In this document: in pieces, positions 1-10,799 of the stretch | How positions within the stretch are numbered: the first letter of the stretch is position 1 | Layout: every line of letters begins with the position of its first letter | Assembly: GCA_014529385.2 (NCBI GenBank) | Contig: CM043958.1 | Location: forward strand, 140,206,234 to 140,270,233 | Direction: 5' to 3' | DNA from: Adiantum capillus-veneris | Taxonomy: Eukaryota > Streptophyta > Polypodiopsida > Polypodiales > Pteridaceae | DNA length: 64,000 nt | The notes under the pieces: model-generated | What the model saw: the letters and a program-made list of their open reading frames with translations, nothing else | Told to the model about the DNA's origin: nothing | Database searches by the model: none | Program-made: the position numbers and the translations under genes

Positions 1-251
1 CAAATTTTGATCCAAGCGTGGTTGATGTGCATGAGCAAGACTTGCTATAGCTTTTAGAGCATGACTTTTTGGAATTTTAGTTCTAGAAAATGGTCCTTAT
101 TTGTTGGGTCTCCATGACCAAACAATTGCATCTACCATTTCTCACACTTGTGGGTCCTTGCAATTGATAGCCCAAAAACCCTTCCAGCTATTAGTGTAAG
201 CTTGAGTAGCCGTCATACCACTCTTTCTTGCACAAGGTGCCTAATATTGGA

Positions 252-2308
252 TCAATTTTTTTTTGTAGTTTCGTGATGTAGGCTCGTTATCAATGTCTGA
301 TAAAGCCATTGCGAGCAAACTGGATAGATTTCCATGTCACTTGGAACTATCATAACAAAGTCACCTTGGTGCACATCATACATAGGGTCAAACTCTTCCC
401 TTGGATCTCTCTTGTTGAGGACCACAAAAATGGTCATTCAACTCTTCAAAGCCTAGGAATCTTTCTGCTCCTTGTTGTAAGCTCATTGTAGTGGATTGTA
501 GATAACAAGAGTCCTGAGTTGTTGGCCAAAACTTTTCATACAAGCCTCCCTCTGATATGGTTGCTTTTCCAAGCTCGTCAATCACCTTACTCTAGTAATA
601 TATCAGAGGTCTATAATACCGTGGCACATTTGAACCATTCCCTAGATTTTGCCAAAACTTAATATAATTCTTCAACCCTAAAATGACTTCTTCATGAGCC
701 TTGACATATTCTGCCATTGGCACCAAAGGTGGATCTCCATGTGGCAACATTGGATTGCCTTCTATGAAGGTGAATACTTCCACTCCAACTTGATAGACCT
801 ACATGTGCCTTATACTGCATCATTGATGTCTCATCTTGCATAAAAAACATGAATTGAAGTGGTTTGGAATGTCCAACAAGTATGTCTTGTCCATCACAAA
901 GATAACCATCACAATATTGCTTGAAATGGGGGAACTTTTCAAGCAAAAATGGGGCGGGAGATGAAGACGAGCTATTTTGTAATGTATCCATCAAGTGTGG
1001 CAAAGTATATGTTTGTGTAACTCTCAATTTCTCTTATGGCATCTATGTCGTCATGTGTATGCCCAACCATCAAAAATCCTAGTTGGATGCTTTTGAAAAC
1101 ACCCCTTGCAACAAGCATTGAAAAATAGGGAAATAAGTATCGATTTTTGTTTTCCCCTGCACAACTATCCAATTGTAGTAACAAGTTTTTTGGCAACTTG
1201 CAAAATGTTGACCCTGATTCCGCTTCTATAGCTTCCAATGGTTGCACAATGGGCTCTTTTCCATCACTCAAGTGTGGTGGTCTAAATCATCCCTTGAGTT
1301 CAAATCATGTATTAGAGAGATAATACTCCTTGATAGTCCATTTGTTGCTAAATCACCAAGAGGATGCTTATCTATCCTCTCTAAGTTATATAAACAATTA
1401 GCAGTTGAGACAATTGTAAGATTTGGATCAGTTGGCCACAAACCATTCAAGATAAAATGACCATAATGATCTTCTCCATGGCCATGAGTGATCTTACCTA
1501 TGAAAGCCACCTGCAAATTGTATCCTGAATCCACACCCTTAGGAACAATGCGTAATCTAGGAATGGAAGTCTTCTTTTGATCCATCTTATCATGGATTAT
1601 ACAAACATACTTTTGTGGTTGAGTTTTGGAATATGTGCGCCATGCATAATATAAGCTCCTACAAGTCTTCTGTTGTGCCATGTGAACTTCTCTTTCTCTC
1701 AAGAGAAGAGCTGTCTCTTCAAGAGAAGGTTTAGCTTCTAGCCTTGCCTTGATTGAACTATAGACATTGCACTTAGAGAACTCACTTGTCTTTGTTAAAG
1801 TGACATGTGGATACTCTTTGTTCCAAATTCTACCGAAAGACGATTGAGATAACTTCTTCTCATAGCCCATTTGGTCCAGTGTTATGTTGATTTCGCTCAA
1901 AATGTCAACTTGTTTGTACATTGATGGAATCACTAATTGAGTCTCTCTTGAGCCATCTAGTAGTGTTTTGCTTCTATGTGGCATCTTCTCATAGTTGCTA
2001 TCCACAAATTCATTTAATAGTGCTCTTGCTAAACTAGTATGTTGAAGTCCTCTTCTCAATGTACATGTGTTACCATGCACATATTGGTGCACACTGTTTT
2101 CAAAATTTTCCTTGTAGTAGTAAAATGATGTCTTTCGTATTCCATGTAGCTCATACCATGCTCTGCAACAAACAATAGAGCCATTTATCTTGAACTGGTA
2201 TCGCATCTTCTCATCTTTCTGATAGCATATAGATAGAACATCATATACATAATTTGTGCATGCTTTTTGAGACTCTCCCCAAAATTCTTGCCGTAATCTT
2301 GTCACCAA
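252..2308 (-). pseudogene. DUF7869-type, DDE-transposase-like protein, frame-shifted
   Basis: A 346-codon frame (1268-2308) runs into a second frame (972-1271) through a one-base shift at about 1270. Together they carry three spaced acidic motifs: IHDKMD (near 1590), LQLDSCAGENKN (near 1160) and GHTHDDID (near 1050). The last two are the signature I associate with the DUF7869 family, a transposase-like RNase-H-fold group; the name is from memory. Reading continues as short shifted frames at 692-1027, 592-783, 388-585 and 252-437, which look like the C-terminal part. At least three frameshifts make it a pseudogene, unless some are unseen introns. The N-terminal half is in the next entry. I infer a mobile-element gene; a domesticated protein cannot be excluded. 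Confidence 0.6.
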
Positions 2309-3170
2309 ATCACGATCTGCAAGCTGACATCATTTTTTTCCACAACAGTCAATGCATGAAACCCTTTGAATCGACTTAGCTGGAAGATAAAAAGTAAAAG
2401 TTGGTGTTGCTTGCACTTTTTGATTCCTGTTGTGATGAAACTGTATCGTTTCCTCCTTAGAAAAGGGCCATCAACACTACCATCAAGTTTTTTCCCAGCA
2501 TTGTCATCATTGGAAACATCCTCATGTCTAGTATGCAACCCATCAACAAGAACAAAGCATTGTAGTGGGCTCCCATCCAACATGGTTGTCTGTTGGATGG
2601 GCCACTTTAGCAAAGTAATGCTTCCCACTTCATGCATATTCTCACTGATTGCATTCTCCCTTTCAATACCTACGTCCACAAAGTCATCACCATGTACCTA
2701 AAAATTGACATAATCATGTGGAAATACATACAATATGGTCCCTTCATTCATAGTGTGCATCATTATGTCGTCCTTTATTCTTGTATTGACATTTCAAACT
2801 CCGGGCTTGTAATAGGTATTGCGTCTATAACTAGAGGATCAAGATGATCCCCTTGTTCACTGTATCTTTCATTTGTGTCAATTACGTTGTCATTCATTAT
2901 GGATTTTTGTAAAAGAAGCTTAGGCCATCGAACAACACTCCATAATGAGCTTTGGAGAGATGTAGTATCCACTGTAGAAAAAGGGAGGACCACATTCTTC
3001 AAACATTCCTCCACTAATATAGATACATTTCCTTGCCCTATCTTTGTACCCCCACAAGTGGAATTGGGATCTGTTCTACACACACAACCAATACCAACAA
3101 TTTTATTATCAAGTACCATATGCACTTTTCCCCCAGATTCAAAGTCCATCATGTAAGTTGAAAGAAACAC
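2302..3170 (-). pseudogene. N-terminal part of the DUF7869-like gene, DUF8039-like segment
   Basis: Two frames (2775-3170 and 2302-2679) lie immediately upstream of the DUF7869-like core on the same strand. The first contains a stretch with VGIGCVCRTDPNSTCGG followed by IGQGNVSILVEECL and ending SVVRWPKLLLQ. This follows the pattern of the DUF8039/plant-transposase-associated module: a 'GxVxxxDP..xxGxxLG' strand, then a hydrophobic strand, then a 'xxWPxxL' end. The second frame, of 125 codons, has no recognisable domain and overlaps the core by seven bases in another frame. I infer one original protein now split by shifts or introns. The plus-strand ORFs here are antisense shadows. Confidence 0.4.
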
Positions 3171-3279
3171 CTTGTTAAGTTCATATTTATAGATAAATTC
3201 TCTTTGGAAAAAATGTAAAAGTTACATTACACATTACACAAGGGTTGTGAATACTATAACTCTATAGACATTGCTATAT

Positions 3280-5330
3280 TAGATCATAGCTTGGACAAAT
3301 GGTGGACCTAGTTGTAATGGCTAGTGTCCAAGGTGCTATTCTAGGAACTTGCTTCTCAATGTCCAAGTATCTCTTGCTTCTTCCAATGGAAGTAAGGTTG
3401 GACAAGGGGGGATATTGAAACCAAAAGACCCTTTCTATATGAGGTAAAGCTTGGGGAAATGGTGGACCTAGTTCTAATTTCTATTGTTCAAGGCGCTATT
3501 GTAGGAACTTGCTTCCCAATGTCCAAGTATCCCTTGCTTCATTCAATGGAAGTAAGGTTGGAAAAGTGGTGGAGCTTGAAACCAAAAGTCCCTTTTTCTA
3601 TATGAGAGTAAAGCTTGACCAAGTGATGGACCTAGTTTTAAGGTCCAATATCCAAGGTGGTATTGTAGGAACTTGATTCCCTATGTGCAAGTATCTCTTG
3701 CTTATTTCAATGGAAGTATGGTTGGACAAGTGATGGATCTCAAAACCAAAAGTCCCTTTCTATATGAGATTAAATCTTGGACAAGTGGTGGACCTAGTTA
3801 ATGTCCAAGGTGAACTATTTTAGGGCTTTGGTTCTTAATGTCCAAGTAGCACTTGCTTCTTTTAATGGAAGTAAGGTTGAACAGGTGGTGGAGCTTGAAA
3901 CCAGAAGTCCCTTTTATATATGAGCGTAAATCTTGGACAAGTGGTGGACCTAGTTAATGTCCAAGGTGAACTATTTTAGGGCCTTGGTTCTCAATGTCCA
4001 AGTAGCCCTTGCTTCTTTTAATGGAATTAAGGCTAGACAAGTGGTGGAGCTTGAAACAAAAAGTTCCTTTTATATATTAGAGTAAAGCTTGGACAAGTTG
4101 TGGACCTAGTTTTAATGGCCAATGTCCAAGGTGGTGTAGGAACTTGGTTCCCAATGTCCAAGTATCTCTTGCTTATTTCAATGCAAGTAAGGTTGGACAA
4201 GTGATGGATGTTGAAACCAAAAGTCCCTTCCTAAATGAGAGTAAAGGTTGGAAAAGTGGTGGACCTAGTTTTAATGAGCAATGTCCAAGGTGAACTATTG
4301 TAGGGCCTTGCTTCTTAATGTCCAAGTAGCACTTGCTTATTTTAATGGAAACAAAATTGGAGCACTTGTGGATCTTGAAACAAAAACCCCCCCTGATTTA
4401 TTTGAGGGTAGGTTGGACAAGTGGTGGACCTAGTTTTAATGGCCAATGTTTAAGGTGAACTACAAGCAAATAAATCCAATGGCTGGAGAAGTGGTGAATA
4501 TTGGACCAACTACAATAGAGTATAGCTTGGACAAGTGGTGGACCTATAAGTTTTAATGGCAAACATAGGAAAATTTCAAGGCCTTACTTCCCAATGTCCA
4601 AGTAGCCCTTTCTCGTTTCAATGGAAGCAAGGTTGACAGTAGGGCCTTTCTTCTCAATGTCCGAGCAGCCCTTGCTTTCTTCAATGGAAGCTTGGAGAAG
4701 TGGTGGAGGAAGTTGTCAATCTTGAAACCAAAACCTCCTTGCTATATTAGGGCATAGTTTGGAAAAATGGTGGACGTAGTTTTAATGGCCAATGCTCAAG
4801 GTGAACTACTAGATGAGCTAGTAGGTTCCTAAAGTCAAAGAAGTACTTGCTTCAATAAGGACAAGTGGTGAATCTTGAAACCAAAACCCCCTCCCTATGT
4901 AAGAGTCTCGCTTTGATAAGTGGTGAACCTAGCTTTGATGGGAAATGGCAAAGGTGTACTATAAGAAAGCAACATTGTTTTTTAATGTGAAAGTTGAATG
5001 AAAACATGGTTGGAATAGTGGTGGACCAAGTGGTGGATTTTCAAATAGAAGACACCTTGCTCTATTAGATTATGGCTTGGAACTGTGGTGGACTCAAAAT
5101 TTGGGTCAAGGTCCAAGGTGAAATATTGCACGACCTAGGCCTTGCCTCTCTTGATAAGCAATATTTGACAATTGGTGAAATTTCAAACAAAAACCCCAAG
5201 CTTGCTATGATGAGAATAGCTTTGAGCATAGTTTGGGCATGTTGAGGATATGGTCAATGTCCAAGGAAAATTTTGAGTTCTAAGCTCCAAAATAGAGTCT
5301 CCACCACTTGTTTATGTTGATTGTCCTTGG
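3280..5330. repeat. Degenerate ~160-bp tandem array, about 12 units
   Basis: The phrase GGTGGACCTAG recurs near 3301, 3461, 3625, 3786, 3940, 4100, 4258 and 4420, so the period is 154-164 bases. Spacing then becomes irregular (near 4530, 4770 and 4921). Each unit reads, in order: a GGACAAGTGGTGGACC block, a TTTTAATGGCCAATGTCC block, an AATGTCCAAGTATCTCTTGC block and a GGACAAGTGGTGGAGCTTG block. A GGACAAGTGGTGGA motif therefore occurs twice per unit, about 107 bases apart, suggesting a three-part sub-structure of ~53 bases. No long ORF runs through it. Decay increases towards the right end. Confidence 0.85.
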
Positions 5331-5439
5331 TGAGTTGTGAAGCAAGGAAAGAGACTGGGTTTTAGATACATAGCTTATCTAAGCTAGAACACAATTGAGA
5401 AAGTGGAATAGGGTGGTGCAACAAGAGGTAAGAGTGGAG

Positions 5440-5735
5440 TTTGGGGCAGCACCCCAAGCGGGGTCAAGGGGCGGAAGTCCCTATGGGGTTTTGAGCAGGG
5501 TCGAGGGGCGGCAGCCCCCGCGGTTTGAGGCAACGCCCCAAGCGGGGTGGTTAAGGGGCAGCAGCCCCTGTGGGGCTCAAGGAAACGCCCCAAGTAGGGT
5601 CGAGGGGTGGTAGCCCCTGTGGGGTTTGGGGCAACAATTCAAGCGGGGTCAAGGGGCGGCACCTCATGCCTTTTTTCTCCTTGTCGCCTCCTGGTGCGAT
5701 TGCCAAGCGGGGTCGAGGGGCAACGCCCCACGCCC
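5440..5735. repeat. GC-rich minisatellite (CCCCAAGCGGGG / GGGGC motifs)
   Basis: Short GC-rich units with CCAAGCGGGGTC and GAGGGGCGGCAGCCCC recur near 5453, 5538, 5590, 5640 and 5703, spaced 50-85 bases. Many are self-complementary (GGGGC...GCCCC). ORFs of 69-72 codons on both strands arise only from the GC-rich composition. The block is sharply different in base composition from the AT-rich DNA on both sides. Confidence 0.75.
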
Positions 5736-6829
5736 TTTAAAAAATAAACAAGAAGTTTTTAACGTATAAAATCACATTGTTTTATCTCTTTTCAACAAAA
5801 CTACTTTGCTTTTTGGAGCGAGGTCAATACTAATATAAAAGGGGATAATACAACTTACGTGGCATTAACACAGAAAGAAACAAACACGCACAGAGTTAAG
5901 CGCACAAAGGTCAAAAAACATAGAAAATCCATACACACAGCACACGCAAGAGACGTAGGAGGACGTGCAAAGAAGTCACCAACATACTCAACACGTGTAG
6001 GATACCATTGGCGGGTACGAGATACGGGGTTGTTGCAGTGTAGATGTTGCAAGAGACCATCACCACAAAAAAACAGAAGCAAGCTTGTTTAGGTCCAACC
6101 CTCTCTTTGCATGTCTCTCTGTTTTGCTGTTTTCATGTGTAGCTAATGACTCTCTGTCATTCACTTCCGATTCAAATTTTGATTTAGTTTCAGATACTGA
6201 TTCAGATTTTGACTCAGTTCTTGATACTGGTTTAGGTTCTGATTGGGGATGGCCATTCTAGAGGGAAGAAAATTGGGGATGGCCTATGTCACCATTACAC
6301 GAGAAAACTGGGGTCCACCACAAAAATCATAGCTCCGCGTTCATAACTCCAAAAACTCTGAAAAAAATTGAGCTAAAATTTGAGAACACGAGCTACATCT
6401 TTCATGTTGAACGCTCCTTCAGATTCGGGGTTCTTCGTTACTTCAAAATTCAACCAAATAATGTATTATTTGTGGCTGCAAAAGTCTTTTGGTGGTCCCC
6501 TTTGAGTGGACTTCTCTCTTGCGTTCAAGTGTAAGCTCCTTTATGTGTATGAAAACATGACCTAGAGTTTTGAAAAGATTGGCAATCATCTAGATGGAGG
6601 TATTATTGAAATTTGAAAGTGGGGTTGAGGTTTGAAAATGAAAACTAGTGAATAAAATATTTGGTAGGGTGGAATGATATACATACATGAAAAATATATT
6701 AGAAAATACTAAAATATATAATGTAATTTAGAATATATATATTTAATATTTAAGGTCAAAAGAGAGATCAACAAAGAAAGCTTACTTATTTATGCTACAT
6801 CGTGATTGATTAGCATAAGTCTTATTTAT
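5736..6829. other. No supported gene
   Basis: AT-rich DNA with only short ORFs on both strands (for example 5859-6092 and 6286-6534), none with a recognisable domain. A TATAAAAG sequence at 5834-5841 could be a promoter TATA box, possibly of a decayed LTR, but nothing downstream supports that. Confidence 0.4.
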
Positions 6830-6992
6830 TTAATAAAGGCTAAAACGTTTGTGAAAAAGGGAAGAAAAAATCAAAAGTAACTTATATAATAGGAAATATT
6901 TTTGGTAAAAGAGAAAAAAATATGGGGGGTTCCCATGCATGGAAAAGCATGCCTCATTAGCCCTCCCCCTAAGGCTAGAGGTATTCATGCCT

Positions 6993-7634
6993 CTAGCTCT
7001 GTACTTGAGCATGTTGAAATAGAGTGGGATTTCTGCTTGGTTGGCTGGTAGATCCTTGTAGGGAATAATGGATCCCTTGAAAGCATGAGGCTCCCCAAAG
7101 TTCTTTTCGGTGTCCACCTGGGTCCCACACTATGCGTAAATCCATTGTATGCAATAATTCCTTTTTCATAAGATCACACTTAAAATGATTCTTGAGTCCA
7201 CATGCTGCACAAGAATTAACTCTTGCATAAGTGATAGAAGGTATGGAAAGAACTTGATCAGTCCGTGAAAGTATTCCAAAGCGGGACCATGCATGGCTTC
7301 CTCGTCCAGACACATAGCCAAAAGTGAGTAAGAAACCATAATCCTCATATCTTGCTTGTTGTCCTTCTTCATGCCAAATTGATAGAGACTTGTTGCCCAC
7401 ATGGATAGATTGCATGGTTGATGCCTGCTGCACAAGAGAGCCCACCATGTACAAAAGATAAACTGCAAACCACATTTTGAAAAATGACTCCATGTTACCA
7501 CTAGTATGCAAAACCATTCTTCCTTGATTGGTGTGTCCTAGATTGATTCCACTGGTTGTTGATGTCAATCCTTCCACTCTTGTCACAACCCAACTTAAAG
7601 AGCTTCCCAAATTAATGTTACACACAATGTTCAC
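6993..7634 (-). other. Unrecognised ORF downstream of the gag-protease pair
   Basis: A 213-codon frame directly downstream of the protease frame on the same strand, where reverse transcriptase would be expected in a Ty3 element. I see no RT, RNase H or integrase motif. It contains a CAACGLKNHFKC stretch, but this does not form a convincing zinc finger. It may be element 3' sequence or chance coding. Overlapping frames (7166-7501 and 6830-7117) do not extend it usefully. Confidence 0.2.
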
Positions 7635-7682
7635 AATTAGAAAGGAAAACCTAAAGTGCCAGTAGACCTCAATTTTATTTCT

Positions 7683-8342
7683 CTACATGAGTCTTTCTCT
7701 AGAAAGGACTTGCCAAGTGGTCGTCAATATAACTTTTTTTCGTTTTCCACCAATCTCGTGCCATAGGGGTAGTTGAAGTGTCTTCACCACTTTCACCTGT
7801 GGTTGCAAATTTGAAGGGTCCACCTTGTTGTGGTTGAATGTGAAGCCCATTACCTCAATGGAGCTATCACTTCCTTCACTCCCTGTTGACTCCTCCTCTA
7901 AAGTGGTTGAAGAATCACCACTAGACAACTCATCCTCGGAGGTTTCTAGATCCATGTCGCGTTGTTGACCTATCTTCATGTCATAAAGTATTGGCCTCCC
8001 TTTTGCATCCTTCATCTGGATTATGCCGGTGTCCCAGTCTTGCTTAGCTCTCATAGCCATAAGCCAAGGCCTCCCTAGAATGATAGGATAGCCCTCCCCT
8101 TTATTTGGCATGACAAAGATGTCCACATCTACCTCGGTGTTGAATGCCTTTATCCTAATTGCATTTATGACACCAACACATTGAACTTTTAAATTATTTG
8201 CCATTTTGGCTCGGCATGGTGCCGACCAACTCACCTCTAAACCCAAATGGTGCATCATTTTTTCACTCATGACGCATATTTGTGCGCCACCATCGATGTA
8301 GATATTGGAGATGTGTTGCCCTTTGATGTAAGCATCCATCAT
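7683..8342 (-). CDS. Retropepsin-like aspartic protease of a Ty3-type element
   Basis: A 219-codon frame with the retroviral-type aspartic protease pattern. The active-site loop is IYIDGGAQICVMSE (Asp17, with D-G-G instead of the usual D-T/S-G), and the flap/second half ends in YPIILGRPWL (about residues 85-93). The C-terminal third is acidic and Ser/Glu-rich. The frame is open upstream of the first Met and overlaps the end of gag in the +1 frame (LDDILPMM), so the protein was probably made as a gag fusion by +1 frameshifting, or the two were separated by a single-base change. The D-G-G motif may mean reduced activity. No reverse transcriptase follows. Confidence 0.75.
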   Translation of the reverse strand: MMDAYIKGQHISNIYIDGGAQICVMSEKMMHHLGLEVSWSAPCRAKMANNLKVQCVGVINAIRIKAFNTEVDVDIFVMPNKGEGYPIILGRPWLMAMRAKQDWDTGIIQMKDAKGRPILYDMKIGQQRDMDLETSEDELSSGDSSTTLEEESTGSEGSDSSIEVMGFTFNHNKVDPSNLQPQVKVVKTLQLPLWHEIGGKRKKVILTTTWQVLSRERLM

Positions 8343-8352
8343 TGGTAGTATG

Positions 8353-9711
8353 TCATCTAGATTCCTCCCAGAGAGCCCCAGCTATCTTTGGCTTTGGTCG
8401 TCTAGTGCTAACCATCTTTTTCCATTGTCTCCTCACCCTAGGTGCTAGGTGGAGTAACTGGGGCCAGGTGATTTTTGGGCTCTGCACAAAAACATCTTGA
8501 ACCAAATCATATGGTTTAGAACATTCACCCAAAGAGAAATATACAATGTCAATTTTACATCGTGACTTGGACGGCTTTTTGCTAGATTCCCCTTTAGTCT
8601 TCATCTTTTCTTCCTTTTGGGAAGATTCACCATGCCTAGCACGTTTTACCCCTATGGAATCTACTCCTTTAACTTTGGTCTTATCCTCCTCCACTTTCTC
8701 CTTTCCTTTACCTTCAAGACTGATGACGCTTACTGTTTGATTGCCAATTGGTGGTGGGGGTAAGGGTGGAATGAGAGGTTGTGGTGGTGGTGGTGGTTGT
8801 GGTTGAATGGGTGGTTGTAGGATTTGCATGGGTGGTGCTTGTTGTGGTGCCCTCGGTGGTGGTGGTCTTGCTCTCGGTGGTGAAACCTGGTTTTGCCTGG
8901 CTCCTCTGTTGAAATTCTTCCTCGTTGGGTGTGGACAGTAGTACAGGCCATGACCATCCTCCCCACAATTGTAGCAATGGTATTCTTGGTTTTGCCTTCG
9001 TTGTCCTCTCTCTTGCTCTTGGTTGTGATTGTGTGCATGCCCTTGTTGTATCAAATGGACTGAGAGATTCTCAAGTTGATTGGTGATTCGGTTGAGCAGG
9101 TCTTGCTGATCTTCAATTGGTTCTTGTGGTTGAATCCTCTGGGCGGCTGTTGTAGGTGGTGCTAGAGGTGGTCGGGTCCTAACGGCTTCCTCTTCATCGA
9201 TATTCCTGGCTTGTAGGTGCAACTTCTTGTCTTTAAGGCGGGCTAGCTCATACGTAGCAGGAAACCTTCCTTTCACCTTCTCTTTGAGAGTTGGCCATAA
9301 CCCAGCCACAAACCGATCTTTTTTTAGGAAATCAGGTGCCCCCTCATCCTCTCTTAGCGATGCAACCCATCGCCCCCATAAATCTACAAACTTTGACTCA
9401 TATGATGCGTATTCCAGCATACTGCCCTGCTTCAACTCTATCAACAATTGCCATAGCTTCTCTGATGTTGTGCCCTCTCCAAAACGCTTGACAAAGGCTG
9501 CTCTTAATAAGTCCCACCGTTCCTTGGTTTCTTGTGCCAAGGCATTGTACCATGATCTTGCCTCCACCTTCATTACAAGTGGGAAGATGCGCAAGTGCGA
9601 AGCATCATCATCTCTCGTAGAGATGACACATGCTATTTCCAAGTTGTCTAGAAAGTCTGCAGCATCCTCACCCACCTTACCAGTAAATGTTGGAAATGCT
9701 ACACTTGCCAT
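8353..9711 (-). CDS. Ty3/gypsy-type Gag with CCHC zinc knuckle
   Basis: An intact 452-residue protein. Residues 1-160 form a retrotransposon gag domain (starting MASVAFPTFTG, with the WYNALAQ and RWDLLRAAFVKRFG motifs typical of PF03732). Residues 160-240 are charged and Gln-rich. A zinc knuckle CYNCGEDGHGLYYC has Cys246, Cys249, His254 and Cys259. A Pro-rich linker and a Lys-rich tail follow. Gag assembles particles and packages element RNA in the cytoplasm. The ATG at 9711 is the first in frame and precedes the gag domain directly. The protease lies just downstream in the +1 frame. This is the best-preserved retroelement ORF in the window, yet its element lacks RT and integrase. Confidence 0.85.
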   Translation of the reverse strand: MASVAFPTFTGKVGEDAADFLDNLEIACVISTRDDDASHLRIFPLVMKVEARSWYNALAQETKERWDLLRAAFVKRFGEGTTSEKLWQLLIELKQGSMLEYASYESKFVDLWGRWVASLREDEGAPDFLKKDRFVAGLWPTLKEKVKGRFPATYELARLKDKKLHLQARNIDEEEAVRTRPPLAPPTTAAQRIQPQEPIEDQQDLLNRITNQLENLSVHLIQQGHAHNHNQEQERGQRRQNQEYHCYNCGEDGHGLYYCPHPTRKNFNRGARQNQVSPPRARPPPPRAPQQAPPMQILQPPIQPQPPPPPQPLIPPLPPPPIGNQTVSVISLEGKGKEKVEEDKTKVKGVDSIGVKRARHGESSQKEEKMKTKGESSKKPSKSRCKIDIVYFSLGECSKPYDLVQDVFVQSPKITWPQLLHLAPRVRRQWKKMVSTRRPKPKIAGALWEESR

Positions 9712-9805
9712 TGTGAGAGTGAGAAAATTAACTCAACTTAGATTTTTTTAAATTTTTTATTTTATAGAGATTCAATACATGGGTGCTCGGTGGATGGAAA
9801 ACATA

Positions 9806-10725
9806 CTATACAAGGATGAAAATAACTACATCAAAAGACACTTCATGATTAATCATAGGGAGGATAAAGGGTAGAGAAGAGGTGTTTATCTCTTGCAGTC
9901 GTTCTCTATCAAACATGGTTGTAATGATCTGCTGATAAAACATCTTGCGGTCCAAGATTACTTTGATTGATTGAATTCGTTGTGGTGCATAAGTTTGGTT
10001 CCTTGCAAAAGGTTGATGTGTTGGGTCCATCACATAATAATTCGGAAAGGCTCTCTCCTTTGTGGTGGAAGGTTATAGTCGGAGGTGTAGAGCTCTTGGT
10101 AGTCGAGGTCAAATTTATAGTACCACAGGACAAGGTTGTCTTCGTCTTCTAGCTCTAGGACTGCCCCTCTAGCAAGCTCTTGGAAAAGCTTGAACTCTCT
10201 CTCTTTGAGCAACTTCACTTTCCCTTTTGTTTTGGAGACGGGGTGATTGTCGGCGCTGGAAAACCCTTGAATCTTTTGGTGCAAGGGAGAGGGAGGGACC
10301 ACGTGTTCGTAGTAGCTTACTCAAGTTGTGAAGGCTTGTTGTGGGCGTGGGTGGAATAGGTGGCAAAGATGTGGACATAGATGTAGAGAAGCCTGGCGCT
10401 ACTTGAAAGCCTACTGATGTGAGAACGCCTGTGCGGATGTCGAGGGAGAAAATGATGGCCTTTTCTTCACTTTGGGTTGCACTCATGTCGAAGGTGCGGT
10501 TTTTTGGCTACAATGTGAGCATGATGCAGCTTGTGCCTTGCTTTTACGCTTGCGGGGATGATGAGAAATGTAAACAATTTGAGTAGGGAAAGAGGGTCTC
10601 ACCACCTCTTCTATGCTAACAATACAACACCCTGGCAAGAGTGTCTTGATGACTTTAGTCAAACCTTCTTGAAGCTCCTCCTCTTCAGTGGTCCAATTAG
10701 AGAATTCAAGAAGCCCCTCGTCCAT
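9806..10725 (-). other. Short ORFs upstream of gag, possible broken ORF0
   Basis: Four minus-strand frames lie head to tail before gag. Frame 10483-10725 (80 codons, acidic then basic) ends in TGA overlapping the next ATG as ATGA. Frame 10169-10486 (105 codons, Ser/Pro-rich) follows. Frames 10030-10302 and 9806-10033 continue with coding-like composition and are joined by shifts. They would fit one or two proteins encoded between the primer site and gag. No domain is recognised. The ATGA overlap would allow termination-reinitiation but may be chance. Confidence 0.3.
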
Positions 10726-10775
10726 GAAGAGAAGTAAACATGTCAGCCTTGTAAACTGAAGGTTTCAAGAGCCCT

Positions 10776-10792
10776 CCTCAGTGGGGGCACCA
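10776..10792 (-). other. Candidate tRNA primer-binding site of the minus-strand element
   Basis: Read on the minus strand this is TGGTGCCCCCACTGAGG. It begins with the TGG that pairs with a tRNA CCA end and lies two bases after a possible LTR terminus ending in CA (10795-10796). The matching tRNA was not determined and no second LTR was found, so the assignment is weak. Confidence 0.3.
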
Positions 10793-10799
10793 AATGGCA

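Noticed and set aside
5384-5613. ORFs of 69-72 codons on both strands
   Set aside because: Caused by the GC-rich minisatellite; no conserved motif.
9227-9751. 174-codon plus-strand ORF
   Set aside because: It is antisense to the well-supported gag frame and has no domain.
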